This document shows positions 1 through 7,630 of a stretch of 20,515 nucleotides of DNA, piece after piece. How positions within the stretch are numbered: the first letter of the stretch is position 1; every line of letters starts with the position of its first letter. The position numbers and the translations under genes were made by a program. The DNA lies in NCBI GenBank assembly GCA_035291645.1, contig DATDRQ010000031.1:1-20515 (forward strand), read 5' to 3'. Origin of the DNA: DATDRQ01 sp035291645 (GTDB lineage Bacteria > Chloroflexota > Anaerolineae > Anaerolineales > UBA4823). The notes under the pieces were generated by a model. It saw nothing but the letters and a program-made list of their open reading frames with translations, ran no database searches and had not been told where the DNA came from.

Positions 1-1536
1 GCCGCCGGTTTCCACGCATTCGGCGAGCAGGTATGGGTGGTGCGAGCCATCCAATCTGCCCTTTACCTGGGAACCCTGCTGACGACCGCCATGCTCGGTT
101 GGGTTGTGTTCTCGGACCACAGAGTCGGGCTGGTCGCTGCCTGGCTGATGGCGATCCCGGTCGTCAACGTCACCCTGTATACCACGATCTCCCTGGGCGG
201 GTACGGGGAGATGCTCCTGATCGGCAACCTGATCTTGCTGGTTGGGCTGGCGATCGCCAGGGACCCCTGGCGGAATGGAATCCACAACGATGCGCTCTGC
301 CTGATCCTTGGCCTGTTATCCGGTCTGGGGCTGTGGGCCTTTGGACTGACCCTGGTGTTCAGCCTGCCTGCGATCGGATACGTGATTTGGATGTCCTGGC
401 GGAAGGCGGGCGGTGATCCGGCACCTGGCAATCTCGCAGCGTCGAAATGGAGTTGTGCAATCAGGCGGGTGGGATTGCTCGCCTTCGGAGGATTGGCCGG
501 TTCTGCGCCCTGGTGGGGGTACGCCCGGGTAGCCGGTCTCCAGGCCTTGTTTGGCGAGCTGGGCGGGAGCGCCATCGCCGGGGTTGAGGGGATGACCTGG
601 CCAGCCCAGATCGTCCAGCATACGGTGAACCTGGCCTTGTTCGGTAGCACCGTGCTCACCGGGATGCGCCCTCCATGGGGGATCGAATGGCTTGCGCTGC
701 CGCTGATGCCGCTGGCCCTGGCGATCTGGCTGGGCGCGCTGGTGTGGTCCTCCCGGCGCTTCCTGCCAGCCCGGCTTATGATTGAAGCTCCTCCTCTATT
801 CTCGACCGGGCAGGTACCCTGTCAGGGGGAACCGATCCCGGACAAGCCTCCGGCCTCGAACCCTCCTGATCGATCCCCGGACCGCCGCCCAGGCGAATGG
901 CTGCTGGCCGGGGTGGGGTTGACTCTGGCGATCGGGTTTATCCTTTCACCCTTCGGCGCGGATCCATCCGGCCGCTACTTCCTACCCCTGGCGGTCATCC
1001 TGGCTCTGTTCGTCGCCCGAGCTGTGGTGGACTGGCGGCAGCGTTGGGGATGGTGGGCCTACGGGCTGGTCGGGTTGATCCTGGTCTTCAACCTGTGGGG
1101 AACCGCGCAGCTGGCCTGGCGAACGCCGCCCGGTCTCTCGACCCAGATCGACATCTCCACCCAGATCGACCGCCGGTATGATGCTGCACTGATCGAATTC
1201 CTGCTGGCAAACGGAGAAACGCGCGGCTACACCAACTATTGGGTGACCTACCCGCTGGCATTTCTTAGCCAGGAGGAGCTGATCTTCCAGCCGCGCCTGC
1301 CCTACCACCTGGATTTCCGCCACACAGCCCGCGACGACCGCTACGCTCCCTACGCACAGCAGGTGGCTTACGCCGAACGGGTCGCCTATGTCACAGCCCG
1401 CCACCCTCCGCTCGACGAGCGCCTGAGACAGGGCCTGGATGATCTGGGGGTGGGCTTCCAGGAAGTGGTCATTGGGGATTACCACGTTTTCTATAACTTA
1501 TCCCGAGTTGTGACGCCCGAGGAACTCGGTTTATGA
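1..1536 (+). CDS. GT-C/GT39-like membrane glycosyltransferase, 5' end cut by the window
   Basis: The reading frame is open to the left edge, giving 511 visible residues. A GTG at 37 could serve as a start, but it has no Shine-Dalgarno sequence. The codons before it also continue the pattern of ArnT/PMT-type proteins (FGE, then VVRAIQS, then a hydrophobic helix), so the true start lies upstream. The missing part should hold the first membrane segment and the acidic catalytic loop of the GT-C fold. The visible part has about eight to nine hydrophobic segments, a GGYGE motif after the second, a PSGRYFLPL motif typical of this superfamily near residue 325 counted from the GTG, and a soluble C-terminal tail of about 130 residues. 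The expected role is transfer of a sugar from a polyprenyl-phosphate carrier on the outer face of the membrane; donor and acceptor cannot be read from the sequence. Its stop overlaps the next start (ATGA). Confidence 0.75.
   Translation, partial: AAGFHAFGEQVWVVRAIQSALYLGTLLTTAMLGWVVFSDHRVGLVAAWLMAIPVVNVTLYTTISLGGYGEMLLIGNLILLVGLAIARDPWRNGIHNDALCLILGLLSGLGLWAFGLTLVFSLPAIGYVIWMSWRKAGGDPAPGNLAASKWSCAIRRVGLLAFGGLAGSAPWWGYARVAGLQALFGELGGSAIAGVEGMTWPAQIVQHTVNLALFGSTVLTGMRPPWGIEWLALPLMPLALAIWLGALVWSSRRFLPARLMIEAPPLFSTGQVPCQGEPIPDKPPASNPPDRSPDRRPGEWLLAGVGLTLAIGFILSPFGADPSGRYFLPLAVILALFVARAVVDWRQRWGWWAYGLVGLILVFNLWGTAQLAWRTPPGLSTQIDISTQIDRRYDAALIEFLLANGETRGYTNYWVTYPLAFLSQEELIFQPRLPYHLDFRHTARDDRYAPYAQQVAYAERVAYVTARHPPLDERLRQGLDDLGVGFQEVVIGDYHVFYNLSRVVTPEELGL
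1135..1170 (+). repeat. Two in-frame 18-bp tandem units within the first GT-C gene
   Basis: Units 1135-1152 and 1153-1170 match at 16 of 18 positions, with 12 identical bases at their 3' ends. They encode LSTQID then ISTQID, just after the last membrane segment and before the soluble tail. This looks like a small recent duplication that kept the reading frame. Confidence 0.8.
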
Positions 1537-3086
1537 AGGTATCCTGGAACGAGGAAACTGATTTCGCACCCGTGATCCCGCGCGCTGGCAACCGGGCGGC
1601 GCGCTTCCTGCTGCCCAGCCTTCAGGACGTGATTTTCATGGCCCTGTTCGTGGCCGTGATTGGTCTTGGGCCGCGCCTGCTCAACGTCGATGGGGACCTG
1701 GGCCGCCACCTGACCATCGGCGGTTACATCCTGGATAGCGCCAGCATCCCGACAACGGACTTGTTTTCTCACACGATGGACGGTGCGCCGCTCACGCCGC
1801 ACGAATGGCTGGCGCAGGTTAGTTATGCGATGGCTTATCGTCTGGCCGGTCTGGATGGGGTCGTGATCCTGTGCGCGTTATTGATCGCCGGGACATTCAC
1901 GCTGGTCTACCGGCAGTGCCTGGAGCGCAGCGGGCAGATCCTGCTCTCGCTGGGATTCACCCTGTTGGCTGCCGCGGCTGCCAGCCTGCACTGGCTGGCC
2001 CGCCCGCACCTGTTTACCATATTGATCGTCGTCCTTTGGGTGGAGGTGCTTGAACGCATCCGGATTGGGCGGACGCGTCGCTGGTGGCTGCTGCCTGTGA
2101 TCATGCTCGCCTGGGCCAACCTGCACGGGGCTTTCCTGGCTGGTTTTGCCATATGGGTAGTGTACTTGAGCGGCGAGCTGCTTGAGCGGGGCGTGCGCGG
2201 GCTGCTGGGAGAGGCAGGCAGGCAGTCTCGCCTGCTGTTGGCCGGCGGATTAGCGGCGCTGGTCACCAGCCTGGTCAACCCGGCGGGATGGCGGTTGTGG
2301 GAAACCAGCCTGGACTTCCTGCGCAGTGGCTATCTGGTCGGGCACACCGCTGAGTACATGGCGCCGGATTTCCACCTGAAAAGCACCTGGCCTTTCCTCG
2401 GTATGATCATCCTGAGCTTGCTGTCCTTCGGAAGCAGCCGCAAGCGATTAAGTGCCACCCTGCTCTTGCTGGTCGTCTCCTGGATGGCCATGGCCTTAAT
2501 CAGTACCCGTAATATTCCCATCTACGCGGTCCTGGCTGCACCTGTACTGGCTTTGGCTTTTTCCCAGGTGTCGGAAGAGACTGGAAAGGTGGGGAATTTC
2601 TCGCGGTTACAGGCGCGCCTGGCGCTGGTAGAGCAGGCATTAAGTGGGCATCTCTGGCCTGTGATCGTGGTTTTCCTCATCGCAATCAGCCTGATCAATG
2701 GGGTTAGCCTCGATCTGACAAGGCGGGGGAACCGCTTCGACCCGCAGGTCTTCCCGGTTGCAGCCGTCGACTGGTTAGAAAACCAGCCGGATCTCGGGCC
2801 GGTCTTCAATTACTTCCCATGGGGCGGCTACCTGCTATACAGAACCTGGCCGGAGCAGCGCGTCTTCATCGATGGGCAGACCGATTTTTACGGTGAGCAG
2901 TTGACCCGCCAATACGAACAGGTGATCACCCTGCGACCAGGCTGGGAGACGGTATTACAGAGCTATGGAGTGCAATGGGTGATCATGCCGCCCGGAGGTT
3001 CCCTGGTCGACGCGCTGGAAACCAATCCGCAGTGGCGGGTGGTCTACGAAGATGGAACTGCGGTGATCCTGGCCTATGAAGACTGA
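1533..3086 (+). CDS. Multi-spanning membrane protein, tandem paralogue 1 of 3 (putative GT-C-like enzyme)
   Basis: This 517-residue protein has about eleven hydrophobic segments and a soluble C-terminal domain from about residue 400. I do not recognise a named family. After the first membrane helix it has an acidic loop motif with D53, D55 and H59, then H90-E-W-L, a layout resembling the first extracytoplasmic loop of GT-C glycosyltransferases. Further marks shared with the next two genes are W-x-NLHG, NP-x-G, an RN pair, and a C-terminal WGGYL followed by a FIDGQTDFYG motif (about residues 424-455). A role as a polyprenyl-phosphate-dependent glycosyltransferase is inferred from the fold pattern and from the neighbours. 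The ATG overlaps the previous stop (ATGA), with a GAGGA ribosome site 9 bases upstream, which suggests translational coupling. The gene end overlaps the next gene by 11 bases. Confidence 0.7.
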   Translation: MKVSWNEETDFAPVIPRAGNRAARFLLPSLQDVIFMALFVAVIGLGPRLLNVDGDLGRHLTIGGYILDSASIPTTDLFSHTMDGAPLTPHEWLAQVSYAMAYRLAGLDGVVILCALLIAGTFTLVYRQCLERSGQILLSLGFTLLAAAAASLHWLARPHLFTILIVVLWVEVLERIRIGRTRRWWLLPVIMLAWANLHGAFLAGFAIWVVYLSGELLERGVRGLLGEAGRQSRLLLAGGLAALVTSLVNPAGWRLWETSLDFLRSGYLVGHTAEYMAPDFHLKSTWPFLGMIILSLLSFGSSRKRLSATLLLLVVSWMAMALISTRNIPIYAVLAAPVLALAFSQVSEETGKVGNFSRLQARLALVEQALSGHLWPVIVVFLIAISLINGVSLDLTRRGNRFDPQVFPVAAVDWLENQPDLGPVFNYFPWGGYLLYRTWPEQRVFIDGQTDFYGEQLTRQYEQVITLRPGWETVLQSYGVQWVIMPPGGSLVDALETNPQWRVVYEDGTAVILAYED

Positions 3087-4563
3087 GCCGGATTTGAAAA
3101 GCCGGGATTTCCTCTGGTTCTCCCTGGCGGCTGCCCCGATCCTGGCGATCGCCTGCCTGTTGCCGGTCTACCCCAACGACTACTGGTGGTACCTGCGGCT
3201 GGGTGGGGAAATCCTTAGCGGGGGCAGTATCCCGCAGGTTGAAACGTGGAGCGCAACTCAGGCCGGCGAGCCGGTGGTATACCAGGCCTGGCTGGCAGCT
3301 CTGGTCTTCCTTGGCCTGGACTGGGCGGGCGGTGTCCCCGCTGTGGTGCTCGCCCGCGGCCTGTCTCTGGGTGTTTTTTATGCCAGTATCTTCCTGGCAT
3401 CCCGCCGGGTAGGAGCGGGAGCGCGGCTGGCTGCCGGGCTTGTCGTGCTGGCGGCGTTGGTTGGCAGCAGTAACTGGGGAGTACGTCCGCAGGTCTTCAC
3501 CTACCCGCTGTTCGGATTGGCGCTTTTGATCCTGGTTAGCTGGCATATGGGCAGGTATCGCTGGTTGTGGCTGCTGCCCTTCATCACCTTGCTTTGGGTG
3601 AACCTGCACGGCTCCTTTCCGTTGGTCTTCCTGCTGGCGAGTGCAGCGCTGGTGAGCGGGACAGGGGACCGGCGCAGGCTCTCGGCGGTGTTGGCTGTCA
3701 TGGTCCTGGCTGCTCTGCTCAACCCGCGCGGGTGGGGCGCCTGGGGTTATTTCTGGCAAATGCTGTCGGATCCATCGGTGCGTCGCTTTAGCAGCGAATG
3801 GAAACCTGCCGCCCTGGTCGGGTGGCAGTCTGCGCTGTTCTTCGCCTGGTTGCTGGCAGGCATCCCTTTGGCAGCTTATTCGATCCGACGCCTGCCTCCC
3901 AGCTACTGGCTATGGTGGCTCGGATTCGGCTGGCTGGCTCTCAGTGGGGTGAGGAACGTGATCTGGTTCTCCGCCCTCCTGGCGGTCCTGAGCGCAGCCC
4001 TGCTGGTACCGCTGCTATCCGGAAAACCAGCGTTAAACGCGCATCCGACCCGCGCGCGCATTAATTATTGGATTGGATCAATCTTGCTGTTCTTGACTTT
4101 CCTCTTCCTTCCTGGGGTGCGGGAGCGCTGGTGGGCGCAAGCGCCGCCGCCTCTTTCTCCCGACACGCCCGTCCAGGCGGTTGGCTGGTTGGAGACTCAT
4201 CCAGAACTTAAGGGAAGGATGTGGAACGACCTGACCTTTTCGAGTTATCTGATCTACGCTCTGCCTGAACAGCCGGTCTGGATCGATACTCGCTTCGAGG
4301 TTTACCCGCCGGAGCGCTGGGAGCGTTACCAGGAGATCGCCGGGGCGGGCCAGGGATGGCAGGAACGGTTGGTGGAAGAGGAGATCGATCTGGTTGTGGC
4401 AAACCGGGAGGCCCAGTCAGCGCTGATCGGAGCGCTGCAGCACGCGCCGGGCTGGTGCCTGCGCTATGAAGACTCCACGACTGCTATTTTCTCCCGTTCT
4501 GGACCAGGCTCTGGCTGCCCGGAGATCGTCGTAGGACGGCAGGATTCTCGTCTTAATCCTTGA
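3076..4563 (+). CDS. Membrane protein, tandem paralogue 2 of 3, with eroded conserved motifs
   Basis: This 495-residue protein belongs to the same unnamed family as its two neighbours. It keeps the overall order (first helix, WW-x-LR loop, SIPQ segment, WLA, NLHG, NP-x-G-W, RN, soluble tail) but differs at the polar positions the other two share. The D-x-D-x3-H motif reads P33-N-D35-x3-Y39, the His two places before WLA is Gln, WGGYL reads FSSYL, and DG-x-TD reads DTRFE. The frame is intact, with no internal stop, and codon use resembles the neighbours, so it is not a plain pseudogene. It may be a non-catalytic partner or have changed substrate; this is inference. The ATG sits inside the end of the preceding gene (11-base overlap) without a clear ribosome site, so translation is probably coupled. 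About ten hydrophobic segments are visible. Confidence 0.7.
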   Translation: MKTEPDLKSRDFLWFSLAAAPILAIACLLPVYPNDYWWYLRLGGEILSGGSIPQVETWSATQAGEPVVYQAWLAALVFLGLDWAGGVPAVVLARGLSLGVFYASIFLASRRVGAGARLAAGLVVLAALVGSSNWGVRPQVFTYPLFGLALLILVSWHMGRYRWLWLLPFITLLWVNLHGSFPLVFLLASAALVSGTGDRRRLSAVLAVMVLAALLNPRGWGAWGYFWQMLSDPSVRRFSSEWKPAALVGWQSALFFAWLLAGIPLAAYSIRRLPPSYWLWWLGFGWLALSGVRNVIWFSALLAVLSAALLVPLLSGKPALNAHPTRARINYWIGSILLFLTFLFLPGVRERWWAQAPPPLSPDTPVQAVGWLETHPELKGRMWNDLTFSSYLIYALPEQPVWIDTRFEVYPPERWERYQEIAGAGQGWQERLVEEEIDLVVANREAQSALIGALQHAPGWCLRYEDSTTAIFSRSGPGSGCPEIVVGRQDSRLNP

Positions 4564-4582
4564 TGCTCGCACAGGAGGTGAG

Positions 4583-6352
4583 ATGGATCGTCTTGCCCGG
4601 GAAAAGACCGGTTCTGAGACGAAAGAAATTCCAGAAACCAGCCAACCTGCCTGGTTTATCCCGCTGCTGGTACTGTTGCTGGTGTTTATTATGGCTGCCC
4701 GTACGCCGCTGGACAGCGATATGTGGTGGCACCTGCGGGCCGGGGAAGCGACTTTGCAGGCAGGCAGTCCGGTGCTGGTCGACGCGTTTTCGACGACCCG
4801 CGCCGGGGCAACCTGGATCAACCATTCCTGGCTGGCGCAGGCCGGCATGTCGCTGACCCATCGCCTGGGGGGAACCATTGGACTGGCGGCCTTGGTGGCA
4901 TCGCTGGCAGCGCTTAGCCTGGGTCTGGTCTACTTACAGATGGAAGGACCGCCGATACTGCGCGCCTTTATCCTGGTGATGGCAGCAGCGGTGGCTGCCC
5001 CGGTCTGGTCGCCCCGCCCGCAGCTGGCTTCGCTGGTGTTGTTTGGCGCGGTGGGCTACCTGCTTTATCTCTATAAATACCGCCGGAAAGACCGGCTCTG
5101 GCTCCTGGCGCCGCTGTTCGTCCTGTGGTCGAACCTGCATGGAGGCTACGTGCTGGGGCTACTCCTGGTAGGCGCTATGGCTGCAGGTGAAACGCTGAAC
5201 CACTTGCTGGGCTTCGGGGGTCAGGAAGTGCTTTCCTGGAAACGCATCCTCCGCTTGGTCGCCTGGGGTGTGGCTGGCGCGTTGCTCGTGTTGATCAACC
5301 CAAACGGCCTGGGGATGTGGGCCATTCCCTTCCAGACGCTGAACGTCGGGGCATTGCAGTCCTCCATCCCTGAATGGGCTTCGCCTGATTTCCACCAGAT
5401 CTCACAACAGCCATTCTTGTGGCTCTTGATGGCGATCCTGGGAACGGCGGGGGCTTCGAAGCGGCGTATGGATGGAAGCGACCTGGTTGGCGTTGCGCTG
5501 TTTGCGAGCCTGAGCTTCATGGCCCGGCGTAATTTCGGCCCGTTCGCCATGCTGGCAGCCCCGGTCCTGGCCCGGCAACTGGCTCCCCTGTTGCACGAAC
5601 GATGGTACGAATTTGCCCTCTCAATACGGCGCATTTTCGGTAATGGGTTGGATCATTCTGTCCTTTCCAGGCCTATCCCCCTGAAGACCGCCCGGGTGAT
5701 TAATCTGACCATCCTCAGCTTGTTGGCAATCGCTGCCGTTGGGAAGTTATCTCTGGTGGCAAGGCCTGAATTCGTGGAGCAAGCCAGCCGGGACCTGTAT
5801 CCGGTCGGCGCGATTGGCTGGCTGGGAGAAAACCATCCTTCCGGGCCGATCTTCAATGCCTACGACTGGGGTGGCTACTTATTGTGGATGCTGGACGAAT
5901 ACCCGGTCTTCGTCGACGGGCGCACCGATCTGTTCGGAGGTGAGTTGCTTCACAGCTATATGCGGGCGGCTGCCGGGCAGGCCGGCTGGGAAGCCGTGCT
6001 GAGCCGTTACACGATCAATCTGGTCTTAATGCAGGCCTCCTCAGGGCTGGTGAAGAAACTGGAACGAGAGCCCGATTGGGTGAAGGCGTATAGTGATTCG
6101 ATGGCGGTGGTCTTTGTCCGTAGACAGTCTATGCATTCGAGGGAGACGTTCGATGCGCTGAGTGGATTCGATTTATCCCAGGAGCGTGCCCGGACCGGGA
6201 GGTGGGTGTCTCAAGGTAGCCGCCCGGATGAAGGAATAGGGTTGTATGAGGTTCGTGGGATCGATAACATCTCGAGGCGAGAAGTGATAGACTTAATCGG
6301 TGATACGACCGATCCGGTTGGCAGGCCGGGCGGCAGGTGGATGGCTAATTGA
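4583..6352 (+). CDS. Multi-spanning membrane protein, tandem paralogue 3 of 3 (putative GT-C-like enzyme)
   Basis: This 589-residue member carries the full motif set of its family: D44, D46 and H50 in the DSDMWWH loop, H81 before WLA, W-x-NLHG, NP-x-G, an E-W-x-SPDFH segment also found in paralogue 1 as EYMAPDFH, an RN pair, WGGYL, and FVDGRTDLFGG near residues 423-450. It has an extra hydrophilic C-terminal tail of about 70 residues that the other two lack. The start is well supported by an AGGAGGTG ribosome site at 4573-4580, and the 19-base gap to the previous gene is one of only two non-overlapping junctions in the run. An external-face glycosyltransferase role is inferred from the acidic loop and the genomic company. 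The stop overlaps the next start (TTGA). Confidence 0.7.
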   Translation: MDRLAREKTGSETKEIPETSQPAWFIPLLVLLLVFIMAARTPLDSDMWWHLRAGEATLQAGSPVLVDAFSTTRAGATWINHSWLAQAGMSLTHRLGGTIGLAALVASLAALSLGLVYLQMEGPPILRAFILVMAAAVAAPVWSPRPQLASLVLFGAVGYLLYLYKYRRKDRLWLLAPLFVLWSNLHGGYVLGLLLVGAMAAGETLNHLLGFGGQEVLSWKRILRLVAWGVAGALLVLINPNGLGMWAIPFQTLNVGALQSSIPEWASPDFHQISQQPFLWLLMAILGTAGASKRRMDGSDLVGVALFASLSFMARRNFGPFAMLAAPVLARQLAPLLHERWYEFALSIRRIFGNGLDHSVLSRPIPLKTARVINLTILSLLAIAAVGKLSLVARPEFVEQASRDLYPVGAIGWLGENHPSGPIFNAYDWGGYLLWMLDEYPVFVDGRTDLFGGELLHSYMRAAAGQAGWEAVLSRYTINLVLMQASSGLVKKLEREPDWVKAYSDSMAVVFVRRQSMHSRETFDALSGFDLSQERARTGRWVSQGSRPDEGIGLYEVRGIDNISRREVIDLIGDTTDPVGRPGGRWMAN

Positions 6353-7605
6353 ACCGATCCCTTTTCTCTCGCTTCTGGTTTCTATCGATCCCTCTGCTGG
6401 TCGGCGCCGTGGTCGCCGTGACCTGGGCCAATTACCGCTACGCCGGGCAGAACCCGGGGGGAAATGATTTCCTGGTGCATTGGGTGGGAACGCGCGCCTT
6501 GCTGGTGGACGGCAAGACCCCTTACGGCGATGAAGTCGCAGTCCAGATCCAGATCCTGGCATACGGCCGCCCGGCCCGCCCCGGGGAGCACGAGCTGCGC
6601 GTCGCCTATCCATTGTATTCCGTGGTCGTCTTCCTGCCGTACGCCCTGATCAGTGATTACACCCTGGCGCGTGCCCTATGGATGACCACTTTGGAAATCG
6701 CGTTGGTGCTGCTGGCTATCTTCAGTCTGAGGCTAACCCGCTGGAAGCTGGGGATCGGGTTTTTGCCGTTCTACCTGCTGTTCGCCCTGCTTTGGTATCA
6801 CAGCCTCCGGCCGCTGATCAACGGCAACGCAGTAATCCTGATCGCCTTGTGGATCGGTATGGCTTTCCTGGCTTTGCGCAGCGAGAGGGACGAATTGGCA
6901 GGGATCTTGCTTGCCTTTACCACGATCAAGCCGCACGTCGTCCTGCCAATCCTGATCTTCGTCGTGATCTGGACTCTCTCCCAACGGCGCTGGGCGGCCC
7001 TGTTCTGGATGGCGGCGACGGTGGGGATGCTCTCGGTAATCCTGGGATTCTTCGTCCCAGACTGGCCTGTGCAGAACCTGCGTGAAATCCTGCGCTATTC
7101 GAGTTATAACCCATCCGGCACCCCTGCGGCGATCTTCGCCGACTGGGCGCCGGCAGCCGGAAGGTGGATCGGTTGGGCGTTCAGTGCGCTGGTCTTGTTG
7201 GTCATGGTGGTGGAATGGTTCCTGGCGCGCCGCAAGGAGTTCAGCTGGTTCTTGTGGACGGCCTGCCTGACCCTGGTCGCCAGCCAGTTGAGCGGCATCC
7301 AGGCCGATCCGGGGAACTTTATCATCCTGTTCCTGCCGCTGGTCCTGATTATTACTGCCCTGGAGGAGCGCTGGGGACGTGCCGGTCGCGTGATGAACTG
7401 CTTCTTGATGCTGTTGTTGTTCGTCGGTCCCTGGGCCTTGTTCCTGAATACACTGACCTTGGGCGACCAGCCCTTACAGCACCCCGTCCTGCTGTTTCCG
7501 CTGCCTTTGTTCTTATTGATCACCCTGTACTGGGTGCGCTGGTGGGCGGTCCACCCACAGCGCTTCCTGATCGACGCCTTGCGGGAATCCGAAGCCCTGG
7601 AATGA
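6349..7605 (+). CDS. GT87-like (DUF2029) polyprenyl-phosphate glycosyltransferase
   Basis: This 418-residue membrane protein resembles the GT87/DUF2029 family, whose characterised actinobacterial members are mannosyltransferases using polyprenyl-phosphate mannose. Supporting features are a GGNDF motif after the first helix with D40 as the likely catalytic Asp, the following HW-x3-R and KTPYG segment, an NGN motif in mid-protein (near residue 160), and an IKPH motif near residue 195. About ten hydrophobic segments are present and the length fits the family. The start is a TTG overlapping the previous stop, with AGGTGG 8 bases upstream; no better start is visible near the N terminus. The sugar and acceptor cannot be deduced. 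Its place in a run of GT-C-like genes suggests a shared surface-glycan pathway. Confidence 0.75.
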   Translation: MNRSLFSRFWFLSIPLLVGAVVAVTWANYRYAGQNPGGNDFLVHWVGTRALLVDGKTPYGDEVAVQIQILAYGRPARPGEHELRVAYPLYSVVVFLPYALISDYTLARALWMTTLEIALVLLAIFSLRLTRWKLGIGFLPFYLLFALLWYHSLRPLINGNAVILIALWIGMAFLALRSERDELAGILLAFTTIKPHVVLPILIFVVIWTLSQRRWAALFWMAATVGMLSVILGFFVPDWPVQNLREILRYSSYNPSGTPAAIFADWAPAAGRWIGWAFSALVLLVMVVEWFLARRKEFSWFLWTACLTLVASQLSGIQADPGNFIILFLPLVLIITALEERWGRAGRVMNCFLMLLLFVGPWALFLNTLTLGDQPLQHPVLLFPLPLFLLITLYWVRWWAVHPQRFLIDALRESEALE

Positions 7606-7630
7606 GAGCACCGGGGGGGAGAGCCAAAGC

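Noticed and set aside
37..39. GTG at 37 as a genuine start of the first gene
   Set aside because: No ribosome site, the frame is open to the window edge, and upstream codons continue a GT39-like pattern, so truncation is more likely.
2983..3759. Antisense open frame (258 codons) across two membrane-protein genes
   Set aside because: Very Gln/Pro/Arg-rich translation with no hydrophobic core or motif, opposite two genes with clear family motifs.
3076..4563. Middle membrane paralogue as a pseudogene
   Set aside because: The frame is full length with no stop or frameshift and with normal codon use; only selected polar motifs are changed.
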